From: Phytoactinopolyspora halotolerans
GTDB taxonomy: Bacteria > Actinomycetota > Actinomycetes > Jiangellales > Jiangellaceae
NCBI RefSeq assembly: GCF_010550675.1
Contig: NZ_JAAGOA010000005.1
Location: 294,342 to 358,341, forward strand
DNA length: 64,000 nucleotides
Direction of reading: 5' to 3'
The notes below the pieces were generated by a model. That model was not told the DNA's origin, did not search any database, and saw only the letters and a list, made by a program, of their open reading frames with translations. Each line of letters starts with the position of its first letter. Within the stretch, counting starts at the first letter, position 1. This document shows positions 40,527-49,901 of this stretch, piece by piece. The translations under genes were made by a program, and so were the position numbers.

Positions 40527-41648
40527 ATGACGTCGACGATCACCACACGTGCGGCCATCGCCCGCGGACCCCACATCGGCTGGGAGCTCACCGAGCTGGA
40601 GCTGGACCCACCGAAGGCCTTCGAGGTCCGGGTGAAGTTCCACGCCTCCGGGCTCTGCCACTCCGATCACCACATCACCGCCGGTGATGCTCGTGTGCGC
40701 TTCCCCATGGTCGGAGGGCATGAGGGCGCGGGCATCGTCGAGTCCGTCGGGGAACACGTCACCCGGGTCAAACCGGGCGACAAGGTGGTCTGCTCCTACA
40801 TTCCCGCCTGTGGCACCTGCCGCCCCTGTTCCGAGGGGCATCAGAACATGTGCGTCAAGGGCCTCAACGCGGGCAGCGGCATGTTCCTCGACGGCACCTT
40901 CCGCTTCCACGCCGACGGCGAGGACTATGGCGGATTCTGCTCCCTCGGCACCTTCTCCGAGTACGCCGTCGTCTCCGAGTACGCCGTGGTGCCGCTGCCG
41001 GACGAGATCCCGTTCACCGTCGGCTCCATCGTCGGCTGCGGCGTGCCGACGGGGTGGGGGTCGGCGGTCTACGCCGCGGGAGTCCGCGCCGGGCAGACCG
41101 TCGTGGTCTTCGGCGCCGGCGGGGTCGGCAGTAACGCCGTGCAGGGTGCCGCGTACGCGGGCGCGCGGGACGTGATCGTCGTCGACCCGGTCGAGTTCAA
41201 GCGGAAGAACGCCCTCATGCTCGGCGCCACCCACGCCTTCGAGACCTCGCAGGAAGCCCACGACTTCGTGGTCTCGCATACGTGGGGCCAGCTGGCCGAC
41301 CACGTGATCATGACCCCGGATGCGGTCACCGAGGAGATGGTCACCGCCGCCGTCCTGATGACCGGTAAGGGCGGCAAGGTGACCATCACGGCCGTCGGGC
41401 ACGTCGACGAGACCGCGGTCCATCTGCCCGCCGGTCTCCTGATCGGCTATCAGCGGCAGATCCGGGGCGCCCTCTTCGGTGACTGCAACCCGCTCTACGA
41501 CATCCCGCGCCTGCTCCGCCTCTATCAGGAGGGCGACCTCAAGCTCGACGAGCTCATCACCCGCACCTACACCCTGGACGAGGTCAACGACGCCTACCGC
41601 GATCTCGTCGACGGCAAGAACATCCGCGGCGTGATCGTGCACGAGTGA
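40527..41648 (+). CDS. NDMA-dependent, mycofactocin-associated alcohol dehydrogenase, copy 2
   Basis: 373 residues, a clear paralog of the protein at 37776 without its N-terminal extension: GLCHSDHH, GGHEGAGIVESVG, CGTCRPCSEGHQNMC, GTFRFHADGEDYGGFCSLGTF, VGCGVPTGWGSAV and GAGGVGSNAVQGAAYAGA. Same expected mechanism, with bound NAD reoxidised by mycofactocin. Having two copies around one aldehyde dehydrogenase suggests two alcohol substrates or stepwise oxidation of one diol (inference). Start preceded by GGAGGGAAG. Confidence 0.9.
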   Translation: MTSTITTRAAIARGPHIGWELTELELDPPKAFEVRVKFHASGLCHSDHHITAGDARVRFPMVGGHEGAGIVESVGEHVTRVKPGDKVVCSYIPACGTCRPCSEGHQNMCVKGLNAGSGMFLDGTFRFHADGEDYGGFCSLGTFSEYAVVSEYAVVPLPDEIPFTVGSIVGCGVPTGWGSAVYAAGVRAGQTVVVFGAGGVGSNAVQGAAYAGARDVIVVDPVEFKRKNALMLGATHAFETSQEAHDFVVSHTWGQLADHVIMTPDAVTEEMVTAAVLMTGKGGKVTITAVGHVDETAVHLPAGLLIGYQRQIRGALFGDCNPLYDIPRLLRLYQEGDLKLDELITRTYTLDEVNDAYRDLVDGKNIRGVIVHE

Positions 41649-41772
41649 CCGTGCACGAGTGATCGAGCGGAAGCGAACGACATTGCGGTCACGATGACGA
41701 CCACCACGCATGCTCTTTCGCGCACAAGGCGGCACAACCGACGAGACGCACGGTGACGAAAGCGAGGAACAC

Positions 41773-42900
41773 GTGGCAGAGATGGTGAGAGCCGCGGTCC
41801 AGACCGGGCCACGCACGATCGAGATGCGGGAGTTCCCCCGGCCCCCGATCGGCGACGACGACGGGCTGCTACGGGTCGAGGCGAACGGAATCTGCGGCAG
41901 CGACGTCGAGATCTTCAACGGCCACCTGGGCGAACGTCCGCCGTTCATCCCGGGACACGAGCCGATGGGCATCATCGAGGAGATCGGCGACCGCGCCGCC
42001 GAGCGCTGGGGCGTTCGGGAAGGTGACCGGGTAGCGCTCGAGGTGATCGTGCCATGTCGCGCCTGCCGGGACTGCCTGGTCGGCCGCTACCAGGCGTGCC
42101 GCCACCGCAAGTACGGGCACGGGGTGACATCCATCGATGTCGCGCCCAGCATCTGGGGCGGGTTCGCCGAATACCTCTACCTCTCGCCGACCGCCGTCAT
42201 GCACAAGATCGACGCGTCCCTACCGGCCGAGATCGCCGCCATGTACAACCCGCTCGGTGCCGGCGTACGCTGGGCCGTCGACCTCGGCGGGGTCGGGCTC
42301 GGCACGACGCTGCTGGTACTCGGCGCGGGACAACGAGGACTCGGCGCGGTCATCGCGGCGAAGGCCGCCGGGGCGTCCACCGTCATCGTGACCGGGCTCG
42401 CCTCCGACGCCCACAAGCTCGGCGTCGCCCGCGAACTGGGCGCCGACCACACCTTGATCGTGGACGGCGACGACGCACAGGACGTCGAGGAGTCGGTGCG
42501 CGAGATCACCGACGGGGAGATGGTCGACGTCGCCGTCGACCTCACCCCGATGGCGGCCGGCCCGGTCACCGACGCGCTGAAGTCGGTCCGATTCGGCGGC
42601 ACGGTGGTCCTGGCCGGGCTCAAGGGCCGGAAGGAGATCCCGCTCGTCACCGACCACATCATCCACCGCGGGCTGGTGGTGAAGGGCGCTTTCGGCGTCG
42701 ACGCCGCGGCCAACAAGAAGGCGATCGAGCTGCTCGAGTCGGGCCGCTTCCCGCTGCACAAGCTGCACACGCACACCTTCGGCCTGGACGATGTGGGTCT
42801 GGCCATCGACACGCTCGCCGGCGCGGCCGGCGACGGCTCCGCCATTCACGTCTCCGTCCATCCGGGCAATCAGGTCAGCCCGGGCAACCCGAGCAACTGA
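41773..42900 (+). CDS. Zinc-dependent MDR dehydrogenase
   Basis: 375 residues. NGICGSDVEIFNGHLG (catalytic Cys), GHEPMGIIEEIG, structural zinc Cys set CRACRDCLVGRYQAC, IWGGFAEYLYLSP and the Rossmann LVLGAGQRGLGAVIAAKAAG. It belongs to the threonine/sorbitol-dehydrogenase-like MDR group and lacks the DGEDYGG insert, so it is not an NDMA-type enzyme. GTG at 41773 has AGGAA just upstream. An ATG at 41782 is the alternative. It is followed at 16 bp by an amidohydrolase. Confidence 0.85.
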   Translation: MAEMVRAAVQTGPRTIEMREFPRPPIGDDDGLLRVEANGICGSDVEIFNGHLGERPPFIPGHEPMGIIEEIGDRAAERWGVREGDRVALEVIVPCRACRDCLVGRYQACRHRKYGHGVTSIDVAPSIWGGFAEYLYLSPTAVMHKIDASLPAEIAAMYNPLGAGVRWAVDLGGVGLGTTLLVLGAGQRGLGAVIAAKAAGASTVIVTGLASDAHKLGVARELGADHTLIVDGDDAQDVEESVREITDGEMVDVAVDLTPMAAGPVTDALKSVRFGGTVVLAGLKGRKEIPLVTDHIIHRGLVVKGAFGVDAAANKKAIELLESGRFPLHKLHTHTFGLDDVGLAIDTLAGAAGDGSAIHVSVHPGNQVSPGNPSN

Positions 42901-42916
42901 CGAAGAGGAGCCCGAC

Positions 42917-43912
42917 GTGATCGTCGACGCCCACGCGCACCTGCTCCCCAAGCACTATCCGGCCGATGCGCCCGAGTGTTTTCCGCGGATGGAACCCATC
43001 GCGGACAGCACCGACCGGCAGCTCCTCTTCGGCCAGACGAAGTTCCGGGCCACGGAGGTGTTCTTCGAAGCCGAACGCCGCGTCGAGGCGATGGACGCCT
43101 CCGGCGTCGGCGCCGAGGTGCTCAGCCCGATGCCCCCTCTGCTCCGCTACGACCTGCCCGCCGACGACGGACTGGCGCTCGCCCGGCACGTCAACCACTT
43201 CACGGCCGAGCTCACGTCACATGATCCCGAGCGGTTCGTCGGGCTCGGCATGGTGCCGATGCAGGACCCAGACGCCGCGAGCGCCGAGCTCGCGGCGGTC
43301 GCAGAGGCCGGCCTCGCCGGGGTCGAGATCGCCTCGAACATCCTGGGCTCCTCGATCGGTGACGAGAAGTTCCTGCCGTTCTTCGCCGAGGCGGAGCGGC
43401 TCGGGCTCGCCATCTTCGTGCACGCGATGCCCGCCCCGACGGACCGGCTGCCGCGGTCCGGCATGGGCACCTACGTCGTCGGCATCGAAGGCACCCTCGC
43501 CGCCGCGTCGCTGATCCTCGGCGGCACCGCCGCTGCCTGCCCGAACCTGCGCATCAGTTTCAGTCACGCCGCCGGTGGGCTGGCCATGATGCTGCCGCGC
43601 GCGAACTACTTCTGGGGTGGCTCCTGGAACGAGGAAGCCAAGAACCCGGAGCGGGCGGTCATGCCGGACGACGGTCCCTCGCCGCTGGAGTACGCCCGCC
43701 GCTTCTATTACGACTCGATGGTCTTCGACCACCGGGCCATCCGCTATCTCATCGACCTCCTCGGCGCCGACCGCCTCCTCGTCGGCTCCGATTTCCCCGC
43801 CATGCCGCGGGAGGAGCCGGCGGCCAGGACGCTGCGCTCCATGGACCTCTCCGAGAAGGAGTGGGAGGACGTGTCCTGGAAGAACGCCTTCCGCTGGTTG
43901 GGGCGTGCCTGA
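42917..43912 (+). CDS. Amidohydrolase family 2 / ACMSD-like metal-dependent hydrolase or decarboxylase
   Basis: 331 residues. VIVDAHAHLLPKHYP provides the His-x-His metal site. Then FFEAERRVEAMDASGVGAEVL, FVGLGMVPMQDPDAASAEL, FVHAMPAP, RISFSHAAGGLAMMLPRA and LVGSDFPAMPREEP with the last metal Asp. The order matches ACMSD/gamma-resorcylate-decarboxylase-type members, which cleave C-C bonds without cofactors. Some relatives hydrolyse. GTG at 42917 was chosen on the conserved DAHAH start and AGAGGAG upstream. Distinct from the shorter amidohydrolase at 36622. Confidence 0.82.
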   Translation: MIVDAHAHLLPKHYPADAPECFPRMEPIADSTDRQLLFGQTKFRATEVFFEAERRVEAMDASGVGAEVLSPMPPLLRYDLPADDGLALARHVNHFTAELTSHDPERFVGLGMVPMQDPDAASAELAAVAEAGLAGVEIASNILGSSIGDEKFLPFFAEAERLGLAIFVHAMPAPTDRLPRSGMGTYVVGIEGTLAAASLILGGTAAACPNLRISFSHAAGGLAMMLPRANYFWGGSWNEEAKNPERAVMPDDGPSPLEYARRFYYDSMVFDHRAIRYLIDLLGADRLLVGSDFPAMPREEPAARTLRSMDLSEKEWEDVSWKNAFRWLGRA

Positions 43913-43936
43913 CCTCGTCCCCAGCGGCAGGCACGC
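43903..43936. terminator. Hairpin terminator overlapping the amidohydrolase stop
   Basis: GCGTGCCTG (43903-43911) pairs perfectly with CAGGCACGC (43928-43936); the stop codon lies in the stem. It separates the enzymes from the second Dpp transporter. Confidence 0.6.
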
Positions 43937-44017
43937 ACGAGGCCGCGGGATCCGTAGGGGGTCACACACCGCAACCGAAGAGCTTCATCATCGCCATCGT
44001 TCGAAGGAGAACGTGTC

Positions 44018-45808
44018 ATGAGAAGACGAGATGTGCCGCGCGCGACGCGTCGGAGGCTCCGCGCCGTCGCCCTGGTCTCTGCCGTCGCGCTGGCCGCTGC
44101 GGCGTGCAGCGGCGGTGGCGGCGGGACAGGAACCGGAGACGACGGGAACCCGGCCGACCCCGGCGAGCCGCAGAGCGGTGGAGAGATCACCACGATCCTC
44201 GACTCCGGATTCGCCGGAGACTGGTCGACCGGACTCGACCCCGCGACCAGCAACAGCACGGGGGCGAACCTGCCACAGAACAGCGCCATCTTCGGGGGCC
44301 TGTTTACCCTCGAGCCCGACGAGAGCGGGGAAGGCGCCGAGTTGGTCCCCAACCAGGCGGAGAGTTACGAATGGTCCGACGACGGGCTGACGCTCACCGT
44401 CACGCTGCGCGAAGGGATCGAGTTCAGCGACGGGACCCCGCTGAACGCCGAGGCCGTGGTGTGGAACTGGATCCGGGAGTTCAGCTCCGGAAGCACCGGG
44501 GCGCCCACGGTCCAGCTGGACCTGGAGCGCGAGCCACCGGACCTGGACCAGGCGTTCCTCGACAGTCTGTTCGCCGCGCTCCCCGACGACGTCGATCGAG
44601 ACCTCATCATGGCGCGTCTCGGTGCCATCCGGGCGGTCGACGATCTGACCGTCGAGATGCACCTCGCGGTGCCGAACGGTTCGCTGGTCAACGGGTTCCC
44701 ATCCGCGAACATCAACCTCATCGGTTCCCCGACTGCGTACGCGGAGATGGGCGCGGAGGCCTTCAGCACCGCCCCGGTCGGCGCGGGACCGTTCGTCGTG
44801 ACCGAGAACACCCAGAACCAGCGGCTGGAACTGGAGCGCAACGAGAACTACTTCAAGGACGGCCTACCGTACCTGGACAGGCTCACCTTTCAGTCGGTCG
44901 CCGGCGATCAGATCGCCTACCAGACCCTGCAGTCGGGTCAGGGCGACGTGATCGAGGGGATCAGCGACGTCGCCCTGATCGAGCAGGCCGACAACAACCC
45001 CGACGTCGAGATGCATCTCGGCACGCCGACGTCGCCCTACGTGATCCAGCTCAACACCAGGACCGCTCCGTTCGATGAGAAGCGAGCGCGGGAGGCCATC
45101 TACTACGCCACCGATTTCGAACAGATCAACCAGGGACTGTTCAACGGTCAGGGTGAGATGAGCCAGTCGTTCACCGCGTCCGGCGGGCTCTTCCATCATC
45201 CAGAGGTTCCCGGCTACCGCGAATACGATCCGGAGCAGGCCGCGGAGATCGTCGATGAGATCGGCGGCCTCAAGGTCGATTTGATGACGACCGACCTGTC
45301 GACGGCGCGCCGGGTGATGACCGCGCTCCAGACGCAGTGGCAGGAAGCCGGGATCGACGTGGAGATCGACTCGAAGCCGCTCGGCGACATCATCACCGAG
45401 TTCCAGGGCGGGCAGTGGCAGGCGATCCTGCAGACCGCAGGTGCGTGGGATCCCTCCGTCGGCATCGGCGTGGCTGTCCGGTTCGGCTCAACCTCGCCCT
45501 TCAGTGGCACGCCGCTACCCGACGGGGCGGAGTCGGCGCAGCAGGCCATCGACGAAGGGCTCCAGACGGAGCTGGACGAGCTGCTCCAGGCCGCAGTGCT
45601 GACCGTGGACGAGGCGGAGCGTGAGGAACACTACAAGGCGATCAGCCAGTACATCTCCGACGAGGCGTACGGCCCCTTCGGGATCGCCTTCAGCCCGGCG
45701 CAGGTGATGCGCAACGGCGTGCACGGGCCCGGGCTGGACCAGCCCATCGCGGCGCTCGCGGTCAACCAGGGCGTCCTCTACGACCGGGTCTGGGTCGAGC
45801 AGCCGTGA
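44018..45808 (+). CDS. Extracellular solute-binding lipoprotein (SBP_bac_5), system 2
   Basis: 596 residues. Signal MRRRDVPRATRRRLRAVALV, then a hydrophobic stretch ending ALAAAACSGGGGG, a lipobox with Cys. Family 5 features: LVPNQAESYEWSDDGLTLTV, LREGIEFSDGTPLNAEAVVW, GAGPFVVTENTQNQ and LPYLDRLTFQSVAGDQ. Surface receptor for the importer encoded by the next four genes (order A-B-C-D-F). GAAGGAGAA precedes the ATG. Confidence 0.92.
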   Translation: MRRRDVPRATRRRLRAVALVSAVALAAAACSGGGGGTGTGDDGNPADPGEPQSGGEITTILDSGFAGDWSTGLDPATSNSTGANLPQNSAIFGGLFTLEPDESGEGAELVPNQAESYEWSDDGLTLTVTLREGIEFSDGTPLNAEAVVWNWIREFSSGSTGAPTVQLDLEREPPDLDQAFLDSLFAALPDDVDRDLIMARLGAIRAVDDLTVEMHLAVPNGSLVNGFPSANINLIGSPTAYAEMGAEAFSTAPVGAGPFVVTENTQNQRLELERNENYFKDGLPYLDRLTFQSVAGDQIAYQTLQSGQGDVIEGISDVALIEQADNNPDVEMHLGTPTSPYVIQLNTRTAPFDEKRAREAIYYATDFEQINQGLFNGQGEMSQSFTASGGLFHHPEVPGYREYDPEQAAEIVDEIGGLKVDLMTTDLSTARRVMTALQTQWQEAGIDVEIDSKPLGDIITEFQGGQWQAILQTAGAWDPSVGIGVAVRFGSTSPFSGTPLPDGAESAQQAIDEGLQTELDELLQAAVLTVDEAEREEHYKAISQYISDEAYGPFGIAFSPAQVMRNGVHGPGLDQPIAALAVNQGVLYDRVWVEQP

Positions 45809-46869
45809 GTGGTGCGACGACGACGCCGGCGGCCGAGAAACGCACCCGGGTGACCGAGAACGGGCCCGCGGGCGAGCAGCCTGAGGGCCTGCGCGCCCGG
45901 CTCGCCGGATCGCCAGTCCTGCGTCTCGTCGGCCGCCGGTTGATGATCGTCATCCCGCTGCTGTTCGTCGTCAGCGCGCTGGTGTTCCTCCTCATGGAGG
46001 CGCTGCCGGGAGATCCTGCCCAGATCCGGGCGGGCATGGATGCGTCCGAGGAGGAGGTCGAGGCCGTCCGCCAACAGATGGGCCTCGATCGCCCCGGGCA
46101 CGAGCGCTACCTCTCCTGGCTCGGCGGGGCGCTCACCGGCGATCTGGGCAGTTCGGTCGTCAGTGGCCGGGCGGTGACGACGCTTCTCGGCGAACGCCTC
46201 CCGGTCACCCTGCAGATGGCCGGCATGGCGTTCGTCTTGTCGATCGTCATCTCGCTGCCACTCGCGCTGGCCGCGGCCCGTCGGCCTGGTGGGCTGGTGG
46301 ATCGGTTCGTGATGGTCTGCTCGATGACCCTGCTGGCCGTACCCAACTTCGTGATGGCGCTGCTGCTCGTGCTGGTGTTCGCGGTCGGGCTGGGCATGCT
46401 TCCCGCGATCGGGTTCGTACCGCTGGCGGAGGGGGTCTGGCCCAACATGCGCTCCATGATCCTGCCCGTCCTCTCGCTGGCGGTGCCGATGGCGTGCTTC
46501 TATGCGCGATTCCTCCGGGGTGACCTCGTCGAGCAGCTGAACGCGGCGGCCTACATCGACACCGCACGGTCCAAGGGCACCGGGCCGTGGCGGATCCTGT
46601 GGCTGCACGCCTTCCGGAACTCCAGCTTCGGCCTGCTGACCCTGGTCGGCCTCAACATCGGCGCGCTCGTCGGGGGCACGGTCATCATCGAGCGCATCTT
46701 CGCCATGCCCGGCATGGGCACGCTGATGCTCGAAGGGGTGATGTCCTCCGACGTCGCTGTCGTGCAGACCTGCGTCTTCATCTTCGCGGCCGCCGCTGTC
46801 TTCGCCAACCTGCTCGTCGATGTCATGTACGCCGTTCTCGACCCGAGGGTTCGCTATGGCAGTCACTAG
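45805..46869 (+). CDS. ABC transporter permease (DppB/OppB family), system 2
   Basis: 354 residues. A 45-residue charged N-terminus precedes the first membrane helix. MEALPGDPAQIRAGMDASEEE, MGLDRPGHERYLSWLGGAL and the coupling motif AYIDTARSKGTGPWRILWLHA are typical. Ends MYAVLDPRVRYG. GTG start overlapping the binding-protein stop (GTGA). It pairs with the next permease. Confidence 0.9.
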   Translation: MSGATTTPAAEKRTRVTENGPAGEQPEGLRARLAGSPVLRLVGRRLMIVIPLLFVVSALVFLLMEALPGDPAQIRAGMDASEEEVEAVRQQMGLDRPGHERYLSWLGGALTGDLGSSVVSGRAVTTLLGERLPVTLQMAGMAFVLSIVISLPLALAAARRPGGLVDRFVMVCSMTLLAVPNFVMALLLVLVFAVGLGMLPAIGFVPLAEGVWPNMRSMILPVLSLAVPMACFYARFLRGDLVEQLNAAAYIDTARSKGTGPWRILWLHAFRNSSFGLLTLVGLNIGALVGGTVIIERIFAMPGMGTLMLEGVMSSDVAVVQTCVFIFAAAAVFANLLVDVMYAVLDPRVRYGSH

Positions 46870-47740
46870 TCCTCCCGGCTCGGCCACCCTGTCGCCGGCT
46901 CCGCTCGCGGGGAGTGCTACCCGCTGGTCCTCGTTCCGGCGTCGCCTCACGATCTGGATCTCCGGCAGCGTGGTCGCGCTGCTGGTGATCACCTGCTACC
47001 TCGGACCGTTCGTGCTGCCGATTCCGTCCCCGGTCGGTGGGAACGTGCTCGACAGCGGACTGTCACCCGGCAGCCCGGGGCACCCGTTAGGCACCGACGT
47101 CAACGGCAACGATGTCCTCTCCCGGCTGATTCACGGTGGCCGTTCGTCGCTGACGGTGGGCGTCGTCGTCAATATCATCGGCCTGGCGATCGGCGGGACG
47201 GTCGGCGCGATCTCCGCCTACCTCGGAGGCAGAGCCGACTCGATCATCATGCGCGCCTTGGACGTGCTCATCGCTTTCCCGTCCCTGGTCCTGGTGATCG
47301 TGCTGGCTCAGATCCTCGGCCCGTCGCTGCCGAACACGATCCTCGCGCTCAGCGCCTTCAGCATCCCGGCGGTGGCGCGGATCTCGCGCGCCGCCACGCT
47401 GAAGGTGATGAGCATGCCGTATCTGCAGGCGGCCGAGCTCAGCGGAAGCCCGTGGTGGCGCATCCTCTCCCGGCACGTGGTGCCGAACATCGTGCCACAG
47501 CTGACCACGTTCGCGATGCTCGGCATGGCGATCGTGGTGGTGACCGAGGGCGCGCTGAGCTTCCTGGGTCTCGGGATCCCGCCGCCGCGACCCAGCTGGG
47601 GAAACATGATCTTCGAAGCCCAGCAGTCGATGTCCGCCACACCGTTGCTCGTGCTGTGGCCGAGCATCGCGCTGCTGGTGACGGTCCTGTCCTTCAACCT
47701 GCTGGGCGAGTCCATCCGAGACGAGGTGACAGGCCGATGA
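46856..47740 (+). CDS. ABC transporter permease (DppC/OppC family), system 2
   Basis: 294 residues, six membrane segments. PLGTDVNGNDVLSRLIHGGR, DSIIMRALDVLIAFPSLVLV and the coupling motif MPYLQAAELSGSPWWRILSRH. The ATG at 46856 overlaps the end of the DppB-like gene by 14 bp. Its stop overlaps the DppD-like start (ATGA). Confidence 0.9.
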   Translation: MAVTSPPGSATLSPAPLAGSATRWSSFRRRLTIWISGSVVALLVITCYLGPFVLPIPSPVGGNVLDSGLSPGSPGHPLGTDVNGNDVLSRLIHGGRSSLTVGVVVNIIGLAIGGTVGAISAYLGGRADSIIMRALDVLIAFPSLVLVIVLAQILGPSLPNTILALSAFSIPAVARISRAATLKVMSMPYLQAAELSGSPWWRILSRHVVPNIVPQLTTFAMLGMAIVVVTEGALSFLGLGIPPPRPSWGNMIFEAQQSMSATPLLVLWPSIALLVTVLSFNLLGESIRDEVTGR

Positions 47741-48819
47741 GGAGCGGAGCACGACTGGCGACGATGAGCGGCATGCTGAACGCCACCCGGGAGCCGGCGG
47801 CGACATCGAACGGCGCGGCCGGCCCGATCCTGGTGGTCGACGATCTCCGGGTGACCTTCTCCCGGCACGGACGCGTCGTCCATGCGGTGAACGGGCTGAG
47901 TTACCAGGTTCGCCCCGGGCGGACCCTCGCCATCATCGGCGAGTCCGGCTCCGGCAAGTCGGTAAGCGTCCGCGCGCTGATGGGGCTGCTGCCGCCCAGC
48001 GCCCACATCGAAGGGTCGGCGCGGCTGGACGGCACCGAACTGGTCGGGTTGGACGACAAGTCCTGGCGGGCAGTCCGCGGCTGCCAGATCGCCATGGTCT
48101 TCCAGGACCCGGCCAGCTCGTTGAACCCGACGATGAGCATCGGCGCCCAGCTCATCGAGGCGATCCGCATGCACGCGCCACTCAAGCGCCGCGAGGCGGC
48201 GCAGAAGGCGATCGACCTGCTGAAGCTGGTCCGGCTACCATCGCCGGAGAAGCGGCTCAAACAGTTCCCACACCAGCTCTCCGGCGGTATGCGTCAGCGT
48301 GTGGTGATCGCCATCGCGCTGTCCTCCGACCCCAAGCTGCTGATCGCGGACGAGGCGACGACGGCGCTGGACGTCACGACGCAGGCACAGATCATGGAAC
48401 TGCTCGTCGACATCCAGGAGCGGCTCGGCATGGCGGTCATCATGATCAGCCACGATCTGAGCCTCGCCGCCTGTTACGCCCACGAGGTGCTCGTCATGTA
48501 CGCGGGGAAGGCGGTCGAGCACGCCGAGACCAGGAACCTGTTCAGCAATGTGCGGATGCCCTACACCAAGGCGCTGTTGGACGCCATCCCGCAGCTGTCC
48601 ACACCCGCACACCTGCAGCCGGCCATCGTCGGCGGACATCCGCCCGACCTGTCCGCGCTGCCGGAAGGTTGCGCCTTCCTGCCGCGCTGCCCGAGCAGCA
48701 CGGAGCAATGCCGGATCGAGCCGCATCTGGCGGAGCACGAGCCGGAGCATGCATACGCGTGCTGGCACCCGGTGAGCCGGGACGGCAGCTGCACCGGGCA
48801 GAAGGAGGAGAGACCGTGA
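47737..48819 (+). CDS. ABC transporter ATP-binding protein (DppD family), system 2
   Basis: 360 residues. GESGSGKS Walker A, FQDPASSLNPTMSI, LSGGMRQRV, LLIADEATTALD, ISHDLSL, and a C-terminal oligopeptide-type extension with the Cys cluster GCAFLPRCPSSTEQC and ACWHP. The first 10 codons are derived from the same GC-rich repeat seen at ligK (GAGGAGCGGAGC then ATGAGCGG), so a start at 47764 or 47773 is also possible. GTGA overlap with the next gene. Confidence 0.9.
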   Translation: MRSGARLATMSGMLNATREPAATSNGAAGPILVVDDLRVTFSRHGRVVHAVNGLSYQVRPGRTLAIIGESGSGKSVSVRALMGLLPPSAHIEGSARLDGTELVGLDDKSWRAVRGCQIAMVFQDPASSLNPTMSIGAQLIEAIRMHAPLKRREAAQKAIDLLKLVRLPSPEKRLKQFPHQLSGGMRQRVVIAIALSSDPKLLIADEATTALDVTTQAQIMELLVDIQERLGMAVIMISHDLSLAACYAHEVLVMYAGKAVEHAETRNLFSNVRMPYTKALLDAIPQLSTPAHLQPAIVGGHPPDLSALPEGCAFLPRCPSSTEQCRIEPHLAEHEPEHAYACWHPVSRDGSCTGQKEERP

Positions 48820-49859
48820 CCGATCAGGCAGTACACGTCGCGCCGGCCGAGACCGCCGAACCCGCGAGGAACGGTCCGCACACCCCGCTGTTGTCCGTAC
48901 GCAATCTCGTTCAGGAGTACGTCACCCGCGGGCCGGGTGGCATCAAGACCGGCGTGGTCCATGCCGTCAGTGACGTCTCGTTCGACCTGATGCCCGGCGA
49001 GACGCTCGGCATCGTCGGGGAGACCGGCTCCGGCAAGTCAACCCTCGCGCGCGCCGTCATCCAAGTGGAGACCCCGAAGTCCGGGACGGTCCGCTTCCAG
49101 GGACGCGACCTGGTGGGCATGTCAAAGCGGGAGATCACGAAGGTCCGCGCCGACATGCAGATGGTCTACCAGGATCCGTTCGGATCTCTGAATCCCCGAT
49201 GGAGGGTCGCCGATGTCATCGCCGAGCCGCTGCTGGGGCACACCTCCATGACCAGGGAGCAGCGTGCCGAACGGGTCGACGAGCTGCTCGACCTGGTGGG
49301 GCTCCGGCCGGAGACGTACCGGCACCGCCGACCGTTGGAGCTCTCCGGCGGCCAGGCGCAACGAGTGGCGATCGCCCGCGCCGTCGCGCCCGGCCCTTCG
49401 CTCATCATCTGCGACGAGGCGACGTCCTCCCTGGATGTCCTCATCCGGGCCCAGGTGCTCAACCTGTTCGAGAAGCTGCGAGAAGAGTTCAACCTGGCCT
49501 ACATGTTCATCGCCCACGATCTGGCGACTGTGAAACGCGTCAGCGACCGGGTCGCCGTGATGCATCTCGGGCAGCTCGCGGAGTCCGGTCCCGTCGAACA
49601 GATCTATGCGGCACCCCGGCATCCCTACACCCGCGCCCTGCTGGACTCGGTGCCCGTACTGGACACCATGACCGGTGTCGTCAAGCGCCCCGTCGCGCTT
49701 CCGGGCGAGCCGCCGTCACCGCTCAATCCGCCGAGCGGGTGTCGCTTCCGCACGCGTTGCCCGCGGGCAGAAGACCTGTGCGCGCAAGAGGAACCCGTGC
49801 GCACCAGGGTGAGCGACCGCCACACCGTGGCCTGCCACTTCCCTCTCACGCCCGCCTGA
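48816..49859 (+). CDS. ABC transporter ATP-binding protein (DppF/OppF family), system 2
   Basis: 347 residues. GETGSGKS Walker A, YQDPFGSLNPRWRV Q-loop, LSGGQAQRV signature, LIICDEATSSLD Walker B, AHDLATV and the C-terminal PPSGCRFRTRCPRAEDLC Cys motif common to OppF/DppF. GTG start overlapping the previous stop. Last gene of the second importer. Confidence 0.9.
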   Translation: MTDQAVHVAPAETAEPARNGPHTPLLSVRNLVQEYVTRGPGGIKTGVVHAVSDVSFDLMPGETLGIVGETGSGKSTLARAVIQVETPKSGTVRFQGRDLVGMSKREITKVRADMQMVYQDPFGSLNPRWRVADVIAEPLLGHTSMTREQRAERVDELLDLVGLRPETYRHRRPLELSGGQAQRVAIARAVAPGPSLIICDEATSSLDVLIRAQVLNLFEKLREEFNLAYMFIAHDLATVKRVSDRVAVMHLGQLAESGPVEQIYAAPRHPYTRALLDSVPVLDTMTGVVKRPVALPGEPPSPLNPPSGCRFRTRCPRAEDLCAQEEPVRTRVSDRHTVACHFPLTPA

Positions 49860-49901
49860 TCAGCGCCCCCGGCCCAGCGCAAGAGGAGCGTCGGGCGGGT
49901 G

